A stretch of 64,000 nucleotides of DNA from the NCBI RefSeq assembly GCF_000310225.1, contig NZ_AMXF01000003.1:1-64000 (forward strand). Reading direction: 5' to 3'. Position numbers and translations under genes: made by a program. Source of the stretch: Thauera phenylacetica B4P (GTDB taxonomy: Bacteria > Pseudomonadota > Gammaproteobacteria > Burkholderiales > Rhodocyclaceae). Shown piece by piece: positions 53,945 through 64,000 of this stretch (positions are counted from its first letter, which is position 1; each line of letters opens with the position of its first letter). A model generated the notes under the pieces. It was not told where the DNA came from and ran no database searches. It saw only the letters and a program-made list of their open reading frames with translations.

Positions 53945-55527
53945 TCCACAATCTCGCTCGCCAGCGTCTTGCGGTCGATCTTGCCGTTGGGGTTGCGCGG
54001 CAGCGGGCCTTCGCGCACCTCGATGCGGCCGGGCACCATGTAGGCCGGCATGCGCGCGCGGCACTCGGCGAGCAGCGCGGCGGTGTCGAGCGTGCCGCCG
54101 GCGGGCGCGGTGGCGATGACGACGATGCTCTGGCCGAGGGTGTCGTGGGCGACGCCGAAGGCGGCGCACTCGCCGACCAGGCGGGTGGCGTAGAGGATCT
54201 CCTCCACCTCGGTGGGGCTGACGCGGTAGCCCGAGGTCTTGATCATCTCGTCGCGGCGGCCGATGAAGTAGAGGTAGCCCTCCTCGTCGCGACGCACGGT
54301 GTCGCCCGAGAACACCGCGATCTCGGGCAGCACCAGCCCGCTCTGGCGGCCCGGCGCCCTGGCGGGCAGGGGCTTGAAGCGCTCGGCGGTCTTCTCCGGG
54401 TCGTTCCAGTAGCCCATGGCCACGAGCGCGCCGCGCTGCACCAGCTCGCCCGGTTCGTTGGGCGCGCATTCGCTGCCGTCCTCGCGCAGCACCATGATCT
54501 CGGCGTTGGGGATGGCCTTGCCGATGGAGTCGGGGCGCACGTCGGCCTGCTCGGGCGGCAGGAAGGTGGCGCGGAAGGCCTCGGTGAGGCCGTACATCAG
54601 GAAGGGCCGGGTCTTGGGCAGCATGCCGCGCAGCGTGGTGAGCGTCTCCAGCGGCATGCGCCCGCCGGTGTTGGCGATGTAGCGCAGGTGCTCGGTGACG
54701 GTTTCGGGCCACTGCAGCTGCGAGAGCTGGATCCACAGCGGCGGCACCGCGGTGAGGCCGGTGACCTTCTCCTTCTCCACGGCCTTCAGCACGTCGCGCG
54801 GCATCAGGTAGTTGAGCAGCACCACGCGCGCGCCGGAGTGGAAGGCGGTGCTGAGCTGCGAGAAGCCGGCGTCGAAGGACAGCGGCAGGGCGGCGAGCAG
54901 GGTGTCGCCGGGGTGGTTGCCGAGGTACTGGGCGACGCTCTTGCCGCCGGCCACCATGTTGCGATGCGACAGTACCACCCCCTTCGGCCGCCCGGTGCTG
55001 CCGGACGTATACAGGATGGCGGCCATGTCGGTGTCGATGATGCGGTGGCCGGCTGCGGGCGGCGCGGCGCACAGCTCGTCCCAGCGCAGCACGCTCGCGC
55101 CGGGCAGTTCGGGCAGGGTCTCGACCTTGCCGGTGAGCACGACGTGGCGCAGGTCGTGGCACTGCGCAAGGGTGTCGCGCAGGGCGGCGAAGCGCTCGGG
55201 CGAGGTCACCAGCACGCGTACGTTGCAGTCCTGCAGGATGTAGCCGACCTGCTCGGGCTTGAGGATCGGGTTCACCGGCACGAACACGCCGCCCGCGGCG
55301 CTGGCGCCGAAGAAGGCGGTGACCGTCTCGGGGCGCTTGTCGAGGTAGATGCCGACGCGTTCGCCGCGCTCGAGCCCGAGGGCGAGCAGTCCGGCGGCGA
55401 ACGCGGACAGCGCGGCGTCGAGCTCGGCATAGCTTTGCGTGGCGCCGCCGAAGCTCAGCGCGGGGGCTTGGGGCGCGCGCGCGGCGGAGGCGGCGATCAG
55501 GTGGTGCAGCAGCGTGGTGTGGTTCAT
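53941..55527 (-). CDS. AMP-forming acyl-CoA/carrier ligase, exosortase-A-associated
   Basis: A 528-residue ANL-superfamily enzyme matching TIGR03098. P-loop motif A3 is LYTSGSTGRPKGVVLSH, A5 MYGLTEAFRATF, and the catalytic Lys is in NPNGKIDRKTLASE near the C-terminus. Motif A8 is RRDEMIKTSGYRVSPTEVEE. It activates a carboxylate as the adenylate and loads it onto CoA or phosphopantetheine; the carrier protein at 39157 is a natural acceptor. With the fold-III decarboxylase it would allow activation followed by decarboxylation. First gene of the minus-strand block ligase-acyltransferase-beta-helix-amidotransferase-decarboxylase. A divergent promoter region of about 180 bases separates it from copA. 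Confidence 0.88.
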   Translation of the reverse strand: MNHTTLLHHLIAASAARAPQAPALSFGGATQSYAELDAALSAFAAGLLALGLERGERVGIYLDKRPETVTAFFGASAAGGVFVPVNPILKPEQVGYILQDCNVRVLVTSPERFAALRDTLAQCHDLRHVVLTGKVETLPELPGASVLRWDELCAAPPAAGHRIIDTDMAAILYTSGSTGRPKGVVLSHRNMVAGGKSVAQYLGNHPGDTLLAALPLSFDAGFSQLSTAFHSGARVVLLNYLMPRDVLKAVEKEKVTGLTAVPPLWIQLSQLQWPETVTEHLRYIANTGGRMPLETLTTLRGMLPKTRPFLMYGLTEAFRATFLPPEQADVRPDSIGKAIPNAEIMVLREDGSECAPNEPGELVQRGALVAMGYWNDPEKTAERFKPLPARAPGRQSGLVLPEIAVFSGDTVRRDEEGYLYFIGRRDEMIKTSGYRVSPTEVEEILYATRLVGECAAFGVAHDTLGQSIVVIATAPAGGTLDTAALLAECRARMPAYMVPGRIEVREGPLPRNPNGKIDRKTLASEIVE

Positions 55528-55648
55528 GGCGGCCGGTGGCGATGCTGGAGAGACGCGCGGGGCGCGGGGTTTGCGGATCGCGCCAAGGTTAGCGCCCCTG
55601 CATGGGGGCCACAACGGCAAAGCGTCACGGGCAGATGCGCGTTGCGGG

Positions 55649-55679
55649 TTGACCTTCCAATGTTGGCAAGGTTTACAGT
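55649..55679 (+). promoter_or_regulatory. CueR-type copA promoter with 19-base spacer
   Basis: TTGACC (55649-55654) and TACAGT (55674-55679) are separated by exactly 19 bases, the over-long spacing that MerR-family activators correct. Within the spacer, ACCTT (55652-55656) and AAGGT (55668-55672) form the dyad of the CueR consensus ACCTTCC...GGAAGGT. It lies 29 bases before the copA start at 55708. Copper-responsive control by the cueR gene after copA is strongly suggested. Confidence 0.8.
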
Positions 55680-55707
55680 GTGAGGCATTCATCGCATTTT
55701 TGAACGG

Positions 55708-58335
<2,628 letters not shown>

Positions 58336-58349
58336 GGAAGGGCGAGCCC

Positions 58350-58751
58350 ATGATGAACATCGGCAAGGCCGCCGCCGCCTCGGGCGTGTCGGCGAAGATG
58401 ATCCGCTACTACGAGTCGATCGGCCTGTTGCCGGCGGCGCGGCGCACGGACTCGGGCTATCGCTTCTACACCGACGAGGACGTGCATGTGCTGCGCTTCA
58501 TCCGCCGCGCGCGCGACCTCGGTTTCGCGGTGGCGGACATCGGCGAGCTGCTCGCGCTGTGGCGCGACCAGGGGCGGGCGAGCGCCGACGTCAAGCGCAT
58601 CGCGCTCGGGCACGTCGCCGCGCTCGAGCGCAAGATCGCCGAGCTGCAGGGGATGGTGGACACGCTGCGCATGCTCGCGGCGCACTGCCATGGCGACGCG
58701 CGTCCGGACTGCCCCATCCTCACCGACCTGGACGCGGGCGGCGGGCGCTGA
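58350..58751 (+). CDS. cueR: Cu(I)-responsive MerR-family regulator
   Basis: A 133-residue regulator with the MerR winged helix-turn-helix (NIGKAAAASGVSAKMIRYYE, then GLLPAARRTDSGYRFYTDED), a dimerisation coiled coil (VAALERKIAELQGMVDTL) and a C-terminal Cys pair in HCHGDARPDCPIL, the Cu(I) site of CueR. It would bind the copA promoter dyad at 55652-55672 and activate when copper is high. GGAAGGG precedes the ATG; two ATGs are adjacent, at 58350 and 58353. It lies 14 bases after copA, so it may be autoregulated through the copA promoter. A gold or silver sensor is the alternative, but the copA partner favours CueR. Confidence 0.9.
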   Translation: MMNIGKAAAASGVSAKMIRYYESIGLLPAARRTDSGYRFYTDEDVHVLRFIRRARDLGFAVADIGELLALWRDQGRASADVKRIALGHVAALERKIAELQGMVDTLRMLAAHCHGDARPDCPILTDLDAGGGR

Positions 58752-58807
58752 ACGGCGGCGCGGCGGGTTACCATCGCATCCCCATCCCTCCGATAGAAGC
58801 GCCCTGA

Positions 58808-60151
58808 ATGCAGATAGAACTCGCCGACGAACCCCGGAAGGCCATCGTCGCCTCGGTGCAACGCCCCAACGTCAGCGACGCCGAGTTCGAAGCCTCGCTC
58901 GCCGAGCTGCGCGAGCTGGCGAAGACCCTCGGCTACCGCGTGGTGCACACCTTCACCCAGAAGCGCGCCGGCTTCGACACCCACGGCTATCTGGGGGTCG
59001 GCAAGCGCCAGGAGGTGCGCGAGTTCGTGGCCGCCCAAGCCGGCTTCGAGGCCGCGCCGACCGGCACCGTGCCGCGCACCGGTACGATCGAGGCGTTGCT
59101 GGTCGACCACGAGATCTCGCCCTCGCAGGCGCGCAATCTCGAGCTGGAGACCGGCTGCGAGGTGATGGACCGGACCATGGTCATCCTCGAGATCTTTCAC
59201 CGCAACGCACGTTCGCGCGCGGCCAAGGCGCAGGTGGAGATCGCCCGCCTGGGCTACATGGCGCCGCGCCTGCGCGAGGCCGCCAAGCTCGCCGGGCCGC
59301 AGGGGCGGCAGCGCAGCGGCGTGGGCGGTCGCGGCGCTGGCGAGTCGCACACCGAGCTTGATCGCCGCAAGATCCGCGACCGCATCGCCGAGCTGCAGCT
59401 GGAGATCGTCGCGATGGAGGCCGAGCGCAAGACCCAGCGTGCGCGCCGTCAGGGGCGCCAGGCTCCGGCCAGCGTGGCGCTGGTCGGTTACACCAATGCC
59501 GGCAAGTCCACCCTGATGCGCGCGCTCACGGGCAGCGAGGTGCTGGTCGCCAACAAGCTCTTCGCCACGCTCGACACCACCGTGCGCACGCTCTACCCCG
59601 AGAGCGTGCCGCGCGTGCTGGTCAGCGACACCGTCGGCTTCATCAAGAACCTGCCGCACGGGCTGGTGGCCTCTTTCAAGTCGACGCTGGACGAGGCCCT
59701 CGACGCCGGCCTGCTGCTGCACGTCATCGACGCCAGCGATCCCGGCTTCGAGCGTCAACTCGAGGTCACCGACGCGGTGCTGCAGGAAATCAGCGCCGAC
59801 GAGGTGCCGCGCATCCGCGTCTTCAACAAGATCGACCACGTCGGCGACGCGGCGGCGCAGGCCGAATGCGAGGCCGCGCTGCGCGAAAAATACCCCGGCT
59901 GCATCATCATGAGCGCGCGCCGGCCGGACGAGGTGGCCAGGCTGCGGCAGACCATCGTTACTTTCTTCCAGCAGGACCTGGTCGAGGCGGAGCTCTTGCT
60001 GCCGTGGTCGGCGCAGCAGCTGCGCAAGGAGCTCTACGCCAACTGCGAGGTGCTGGAGGAGCGGGCGGAGGATGAGGGGGCGGTCTTCCGGCTGCGCGCG
60101 GAGCCCGACACCATCGAGCGCTTGCGCGCGCAGTTTGCCCTGACACGCTGA
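58808..60151 (+). CDS. hflX: HflX-family ribosome-associated GTPase
   Basis: A 447-residue GTPase. The N-terminal HflX domain includes GYRVVHTFTQKRAGFDTHGY and RNARSRAAKAQVEIARL; a Gly-rich linker (GRQRSGVGGRGAGES) and coiled helix follow. The G domain has G1 VGYTNAGKSTLMRAL, G2-like NKLFATLDTTVRTLY, G3 DTVGFIKNLPHGL and G4 NKID. HflX splits stalled or stressed 70S ribosomes. In many proteobacteria hflX lies after hfq, but hfq is absent here, so the gene is in a different context. It is followed by a strong hairpin. The start is the ATG at 58808; no strong ribosome site is seen. Confidence 0.92.
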   Translation: MQIELADEPRKAIVASVQRPNVSDAEFEASLAELRELAKTLGYRVVHTFTQKRAGFDTHGYLGVGKRQEVREFVAAQAGFEAAPTGTVPRTGTIEALLVDHEISPSQARNLELETGCEVMDRTMVILEIFHRNARSRAAKAQVEIARLGYMAPRLREAAKLAGPQGRQRSGVGGRGAGESHTELDRRKIRDRIAELQLEIVAMEAERKTQRARRQGRQAPASVALVGYTNAGKSTLMRALTGSEVLVANKLFATLDTTVRTLYPESVPRVLVSDTVGFIKNLPHGLVASFKSTLDEALDAGLLLHVIDASDPGFERQLEVTDAVLQEISADEVPRIRVFNKIDHVGDAAAQAECEAALREKYPGCIIMSARRPDEVARLRQTIVTFFQQDLVEAELLLPWSAQQLRKELYANCEVLEERAEDEGAVFRLRAEPDTIERLRAQFALTR

Positions 60152-60161
60152 TGCCCTGACA

Positions 60162-60192
60162 CACGAACGCCACCGCGAGGGTGGCGTTCGTG
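60162..60192. terminator. Strong hairpin, candidate bidirectional terminator
   Basis: CACGAACGCCACC at 60162-60174 pairs perfectly with GGTGGCGTTCGTG at 60180-60192 around a 5-base loop GCGAG, giving a 13-base stem. It sits between the ends of two convergent genes, hflX and the class V aminotransferase. There is no clear T-tract on either side, so intrinsic termination is likely but not certain. Confidence 0.65.
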
Positions 60193-60269
60193 CGACAGGC
60201 GATGCGCCCGCGCAGGTGCGCAGACCGGGCCGGGGTGGGCGCGTGCGCACCCCGGTGGATCGAGCCGGG

Positions 60270-61397
60270 TCAGGCGAGCTGGTCGAGCGCCTTCTCGAGC
60301 GTGGCGACGCTGCGCTCGATGTGGTGCAGCTTGTCGAGGCCGAAGAGGCCGATGCGGAAGGCCTTGTAGTCGGGGCGCTCGTCGCAGGCCAGCGGCACGC
60401 CGGCGGCGACCTGCAGGCCGGCGGCGGCGAACTTGGCGCCGGTCTTGATGCCGTCGTCGGTGGTGAAGCTCACCACCACGCCCGGGGCCTGGAAGCCGGC
60501 GGCCGCCACGCTGGCGAAGCCGCGCGCCTCGAGCAGGGCGCGCACGCGGCGGCCGAGCTCGAGCTGCTCTTCCTTGACCTTGGCGAAGCCGTAGGCCTCG
60601 GTCTCGCGCATCACGTCGCGCAGCGTGACCAGGCCGTCGGTGGGCATGGTGGCGTGGTAGGCGTGGGCGCCGCCCTCGTAGGCCTCCATGATCTGCAGCC
60701 ACTTCTTGAGGTCGCAGGCGAAGCTGGTGCTGGTGGTGCCCTCGATGCGCTCGCGCGCGGCGGCGCTCATCATGACCATCGCGCAGCACGGCGAGGCGCT
60801 CCAGCCCTTCTGCGGCGCGCTCACCAGCACGTCGACGCCGACCGCGTCCATGTCCACCCACACCGTGCCCGAGGCGATGCAGTCGAGCACGAACAGGCCG
60901 CCGACCGCGTGGGTGGCGTCGGCCACCGCGCGCAGGTAGTCGTCGGGCAGCATCATGCCGGCCGAGGTCTCGACGTGCGGCGCGAACACCACGTCGGGGC
61001 GGTGCTCGCGGATGGCGGCGACGACCTCGTCGATCGGCGCCGGGGTGAAAGGCGCCTGCGCCTCGTTGCGCACCTGGCGGGCCTTGAGCACCACGGATTC
61101 GGCGGGGATGTTCCCCATCTCGAAGATCTGCGTCCAGCGGTAGCTGAACCAGCCGTTGCGGATCACCAGGGTCTTCTTCCCGGTGGCGAACTGGCGCGCG
61201 ACCGCCTCCATGCCGAAGGTGCCGCTGCCGGGGACGATGGCGACGGCGTGGGCGTGGTAGACCTTCTTCAGCGTCGCGGAGAGTTCGCGCATGACGCCCT
61301 GGAAGGCTTGCGACATGTGGTTGAGCGAGCGGTCGGTGTAGACCACCGAGTATTCGAGCAGGCCATCGGGATCGACGTTGGTGAGCAGACCGGGCAT
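60270..61397 (-). CDS. Class V aminotransferase (alanine-glyoxylate / serine-pyruvate type)
   Basis: A 375-residue fold-type I PLP enzyme. The PLP lysine motif is VSAPQKGWSASP; other typical parts are VPGSGTFGMEAVARQF, AGMMLPDDYLRAVAD, VLDCIASGTVWVDMDAVG and GGAHAYHATMPTDGL. The family transfers amino groups from alanine or serine to glyoxylate or pyruvate; SepCysS-like or aspartate aminotransferase-like relatives are possible. AGGAGG precedes the ATG at good spacing. It stands alone on the minus strand, with a 238-base gap to the DUF1841 gene in which I see no feature. Confidence 0.85.
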   Translation of the reverse strand: MPGLLTNVDPDGLLEYSVVYTDRSLNHMSQAFQGVMRELSATLKKVYHAHAVAIVPGSGTFGMEAVARQFATGKKTLVIRNGWFSYRWTQIFEMGNIPAESVVLKARQVRNEAQAPFTPAPIDEVVAAIREHRPDVVFAPHVETSAGMMLPDDYLRAVADATHAVGGLFVLDCIASGTVWVDMDAVGVDVLVSAPQKGWSASPCCAMVMMSAAARERIEGTTSTSFACDLKKWLQIMEAYEGGAHAYHATMPTDGLVTLRDVMRETEAYGFAKVKEEQLELGRRVRALLEARGFASVAAAGFQAPGVVVSFTTDDGIKTGAKFAAAGLQVAAGVPLACDERPDYKAFRIGLFGLDKLHHIERSVATLEKALDQLA

Positions 61398-61635
61398 GGA
61401 GACCTCCTGGGGGGCGGGGATTCTTGGCGGAAGGGTGGGCGAGTCGGTGGAGTCGGTGGGGATTCAGGCTCGCGGATGCCCGGGCGCAGGCCGGGAATGC
61501 GGCAGGCGCCGGGCGCGCAGGGTCCGATCCATTCGTCCGAAGACGTTCATTCTAGCGCCTCGCCCGTGCGCAGGGCGAGGCGTGGAGTTGTGACTGGGGG
61601 GACGGCGGGTGGGACGGGGCGCGAGGCGGCCGCGA

Positions 61636-62070
61636 TCAGATCGCCAGCCCGGCGCGCTTGCGCAGCGCGCCGACGTAGGCTGCGCCGTCGGGCGGGGTGC
61701 CCTTGCGCTGGGCGTCGAAGAGCATCTCGCCGAGGCACTCGAGGGCGTCGTGCATGGCGTCGTGGCGGTTGCCGCGGTGCTGGCAGGCGGCCTCGAAGGC
61801 GGCACGGATGCCGGGCGGCTGGTCGATCGAGAGCTGCTCCTCGATCGCCAGGTGCAGCGACAGGTGCAGGAAGGGGTTGATCTGCCCGGCCTCGGGCGGG
61901 AAGTCGCGGTGCACCGCCTCCGGGTCCTCGACCACCGTGTGGTACTCGGGGTGGAGGGCGATGATGTCGGCGGCGATGGTCTCCATCGGCGTCAGCACCT
62001 CCTTGGCACGTGCCTTGCGCCAGGTGTCGATGAAGAAGCTGCGCACCTGGTCGCGGCTGGGGTTGAACAT
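61636..62070 (-). CDS. DUF1841 family protein
   Basis: A 144-residue protein of the DUF1841 family, found mainly in beta- and gammaproteobacteria, often beside nth. Family marks are MFNPSRDQVRSFFIDTWRKA, HPEYHTVVEDPEAVHRDFPP and the His-rich NPFLHLSLHLAIEEQLSIDQ, plus HDAMHDALECLGEMLF. The conserved His/Glu residues could bind metal, but no function is established. It appears cytoplasmic. GAGGA lies at good spacing before the ATG. It follows nth on the same strand. Confidence 0.88.
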   Translation of the reverse strand: MFNPSRDQVRSFFIDTWRKARAKEVLTPMETIAADIIALHPEYHTVVEDPEAVHRDFPPEAGQINPFLHLSLHLAIEEQLSIDQPPGIRAAFEAACQHRGNRHDAMHDALECLGEMLFDAQRKGTPPDGAAYVGALRKRAGLAI

Positions 62071-62158
62071 GTCGGGTCCTCGGTTCTCGTGCGCCCTCGG
62101 GCGCGGGGTGGCGGGTGTGCAGCGAGCGCGTCGCGCCGGCGGGCACCCGCGCGGGGCT

Positions 62159-62800
62159 TCAGTCGGTCTTGTCGCGGAACAGGCACAGGTCGCGCACGCC
62201 GCATTCGGCGCAGCGCGGCTTGCGCGCGGTGCACACGTAGCGGCCGTGCAGGATCAGCCAGTGGTGGGCGTCGAGCAGGTAGTCCTTGGGCACGCGCCGC
62301 AGCAGCGCCTTCTCGACCTCGAGCACGTCCTTGCCGGGGGCCAGCCCGGTGCGGTTGGCGAGCCGGAAGATGTGGGTGTCCACCGCCATCGCCGGCTGGC
62401 GGAAGACGGTGTTGAGCACCACGTTGGCGGTCTTGCGGCCGACGCCGGGCAGGGCCTCGAGGGCCTCGCGCCCGGCAGGGACCTCGCCGCCGTGGCCCTC
62501 GAGCAGCAGGCGCGACAGCGCCAGCGTGTTCTTCGCCTTGTTGCGGAACAGGCCGATGGTCTTGATGCAGTCGGCGATGCCTTCCTCGCCGAGCGAGACC
62601 ATGGCCTCGGGCGTGGGGGCGAGCGCGAACAGCTTGCGCGTGGCGAGGTTGACGCTGCGGTCGGTGGCCTGCGCCGACAGCACCACCGCGACCAGCAGCT
62701 GGTAGGGCGAGGCGTACTCGAGCTCGGTCTGCGGGTTCGGGTTGGCGTCGTGCAGGCGGCGGAAGAACTCGCGGATCGCCTCGCGCTTCATCGCAGCCAT
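62159..62800 (-). CDS. nth: Endonuclease III
   Basis: A 213-residue base-excision-repair glycosylase/AP lyase. It has the helix-hairpin-helix LPGVGRKTANVVLNT with the catalytic Lys, the active Asp in MAVDTHIFRLANRTG, and the C-terminal [4Fe-4S] ligands in CTARKPRCAECGVRDLC (C-x6-C-x2-C-x5-C). Length equals E. coli Nth (211). It removes oxidised pyrimidines from DNA. It follows rsxE by eight bases, the classic rsx-nth operon end. The start could be ATG 62791 instead of 62800. Confidence 0.95.
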   Translation of the reverse strand: MAAMKREAIREFFRRLHDANPNPQTELEYASPYQLLVAVVLSAQATDRSVNLATRKLFALAPTPEAMVSLGEEGIADCIKTIGLFRNKAKNTLALSRLLLEGHGGEVPAGREALEALPGVGRKTANVVLNTVFRQPAMAVDTHIFRLANRTGLAPGKDVLEVEKALLRRVPKDYLLDAHHWLILHGRYVCTARKPRCAECGVRDLCLFRDKTD

Positions 62801-62808
62801 GCGGGCCG

Positions 62809-63528
62809 TCAGCTCGCGGCGGCCGGCTCGGCGGAGTCCTGCTCCGGCTCGGCCGTCCTGGTCGGGGCGGGCGGCGGGCGCCGGCGCGCACGCGCCGCCA
62901 GGCGCACGTTGATGGCGTTGAACGCGGCGATCAGCACGCCGAGCGCAAAGAAGGCGCCGGGCGGCAGGATGGCGATCAGGAAGCCGGGGTAGTCGTCGCC
63001 GAAGACGTTCCACGCCGAGGCGCCGGGGAGGATCATCTCGATGCCCGAGAACAGCGTGCCGGCGCCGAGCAGCTCGCGCATGCCGCCGAGCACCGCGAGC
63101 ACCCACACCAGGCCGATGCCCATCATGACGCCGTCGAAGGTCGAGGTGAGCGGGTCGTTCTTGGCCGCGTAGGCCTCGACGCGCGCGAGCACGATGCAGT
63201 TGGTGACGATCAGCGGGATGAAGATGCCGAGCACCAGGTAGAGGTCGTGGAAGAAGGCGTTGAAGGAGAGGTCCACCACCGTGGTCAGCGCCGCGATGAT
63301 CAGGATGAAGACCGGGATGCGGATCTCGTAGGGGATGAAGTTGCGCAGCGCCGACACCGCCAGGTTGGACAGCGCCATCACGAGGATGGTGGCGAGGCCG
63401 AGGCTGACCGCGTTGACCATGCTGGTGCTGACGGCGAGGATCGGGCACAGGCCGAGCAGCTGCGCCAGGCCGGTGTTCTGCTTCCACAGGCCGTTCCAGG
63501 CGATCTCGCGGAATTGTTGCGGGCTCAT
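62809..63528 (-). CDS. rsxE: Electron transport complex subunit RsxE/RnfE
   Basis: A 239-residue integral membrane subunit of the Rnf/Rsx complex with about six hydrophobic segments. Typical stretches are NGLWKQNTGLAQLLGLCPIL, FIPYEIRIPVFILIIAALTT and IPLIVTNCIVLARVEAYAAK. Cys in LLGLCPIL and in TNCIVLAR is conserved across RnfE/RnfA, where these Cys coordinate an intramembrane iron-sulfur centre. A charged tail of about 40 residues is lineage-specific. I took ATG 63528, spaced 8 bases from GGGAG, over 63534, which abuts it. It overlaps no other gene but follows the rsxG stop by 2 bases. It keeps ferredoxin-NAD electron flow or reduces SoxR in other species. Confidence 0.93.
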   Translation of the reverse strand: MSPQQFREIAWNGLWKQNTGLAQLLGLCPILAVSTSMVNAVSLGLATILVMALSNLAVSALRNFIPYEIRIPVFILIIAALTTVVDLSFNAFFHDLYLVLGIFIPLIVTNCIVLARVEAYAAKNDPLTSTFDGVMMGIGLVWVLAVLGGMRELLGAGTLFSGIEMILPGASAWNVFGDDYPGFLIAILPPGAFFALGVLIAAFNAINVRLAARARRRPPPAPTRTAEPEQDSAEPAAAS

Positions 63529-63530
63529 GC

Positions 63531-64000
63531 TCATTCTCCCAGCACGCCGCCGGCGGGGGCGGCGAAGAGCGCATCCATGCGTTCGACCACGAAGGCCGTG
63601 CTGCGCCCGGCCGCGCGCACCACGGCGCGCGCGCTGATGGTGGCGCCGGTGCGGTAGCCGAAGGTGCCGCCGTCCTTGCGCACGGTCCATTCGGCGGTGT
63701 TGACGTCCTTCCAGGTGGCGACCGCGAACTGCCCGATCCAGGGCAGGTCCTTGCGGCGGTCCTTCTTCGGGTCGATGTAGTCGCCCAGGCCCGGCGTTTC
63801 CTTGTGCTGGGTGACGCGCACGCCCGAGAGCAGCCCGTTGGTGCTGACCGCGACCACCAGCGCGATGCGCCCGGCGTAGCCGTCGGTGGCCGCGCCCTCG
63901 ACGACCAGCGCGACCGGCTCGCCGCCCTTGCGCGCACGCCAGACCCGGCCGCCCTCGTCCATGCCGATCTGCGGCGCGGGGCCGAAGCGCACGACGTCGG
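63531..64000 (-). CDS. rsxG: Electron transport complex subunit RsxG/RnfG, C-terminal part
   Basis: The last 156 or so codons of a gene running off the right edge. The FMN-binding domain has LLSGVRVTQHKETPGLGDYI and the flavin attachment motif YRTGATISARAVV, where Thr bound through phosphoester carries FMN in RnfG. The domain lies in the periplasm, with the membrane anchor at the missing N-terminus. The apparent start at 63992 is only an internal Met. It precedes rsxE, so the order rsxG-rsxE-nth is standard. Confidence 0.92.
   Translation of the reverse strand, partial: DVVRFGPAPQIGMDEGGRVWRARKGGEPVALVVEGAATDGYAGRIALVVAVSTNGLLSGVRVTQHKETPGLGDYIDPKKDRRKDLPWIGQFAVATWKDVNTAEWTVRKDGGTFGYRTGATISARAVVRAAGRSTAFVVERMDALFAAPAGGVLGE

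Noticed and set aside
53845-55683. Plus-strand open frame of 612 codons opposite the AMP-forming ligase
   Set aside because: Shadow frame with no domain; the minus-strand ligase carries all ANL motifs.

Overview
The window is a 64 kb stretch of high-GC (mostly high-60s percent by eye) chromosome. It most resembles a betaproteobacterium of the Rhodocyclales (Thauera/Azoarcus/Zoogloea-like). The reasons are a complete exosortase A (XrtA)/PEP-CTERM exopolysaccharide locus, a PP0621-PilS-PilR block, an rsxG-rsxE-nth block, and GC-rich codon use. The genus is an inference; no rRNA or tRNA gene is visible here.

Layout. 1-1629 (minus): methionine-salvage mtnA (cut by the window edge) behind a methionine-type aminotransferase. 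1738-4986 (plus): PP0621-like protein, PilS sensor kinase and PilR sigma-54 activator. 4987-5479: a gene-free block of REP-like and tandem repeats. 5480-9997: a beta-CASP metallo-hydrolase, a LolA-like periplasmic protein, an ABC ATPase with no permease beside it, and a DUF1302-like outer-membrane barrel. 10023-10820 (minus): a FeeM-like N-acyltransferase.

11065-25910 (plus) is the conserved XrtA/EPS core. It holds the export lipoprotein, chain-length protein, tyrosine autokinase, outer-membrane barrel, AAA ATPase, WecB epimerase, DUF3473 deacetylase, FemAB protein, glycosyltransferase, XrtA-EpsI fusion, second glycosyltransferase and an asparagine-synthase-like amidotransferase, several of them joined by ATGA overlaps. 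25938-47335 is a variable polysaccharide cassette: glycosyltransferases, O-antigen-ligase-like protein, flippase, acyltransferases, a CapK-like ligase, a deacetylase and a methyltransferase. Parts have clearly lower GC, and a block at 34-39 kb is inverted.

Within and after the cassette lies an exosortase-A-associated acyl/aminoacyl module: acyl carrier protein and hydrolases 2 and 1 (39-41 kb, plus), then PLP decarboxylase, second amidotransferase, beta-helix protein, SGNH acyltransferase and AMP-forming ligase (47-55.5 kb, minus). The ligase, carrier protein and fold-III PLP decarboxylase recall the carrier-tethered amino-acid decarboxylation used in butirosin side-chain synthesis. This is the best candidate here for an undescribed pathway, possibly making an amine- or amide-bearing decoration for the polysaccharide or its anchored proteins.

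55.6-64 kb is housekeeping: copA with a CueR-type promoter and cueR, hflX, a class V aminotransferase, a DUF1841 gene, nth, rsxE and a partial rsxG. No PEP-CTERM substrate, PrsK/PrsR regulator pair or initiating sugar-phosphate transferase is present, so those parts of the XrtA system must lie elsewhere in the genome.
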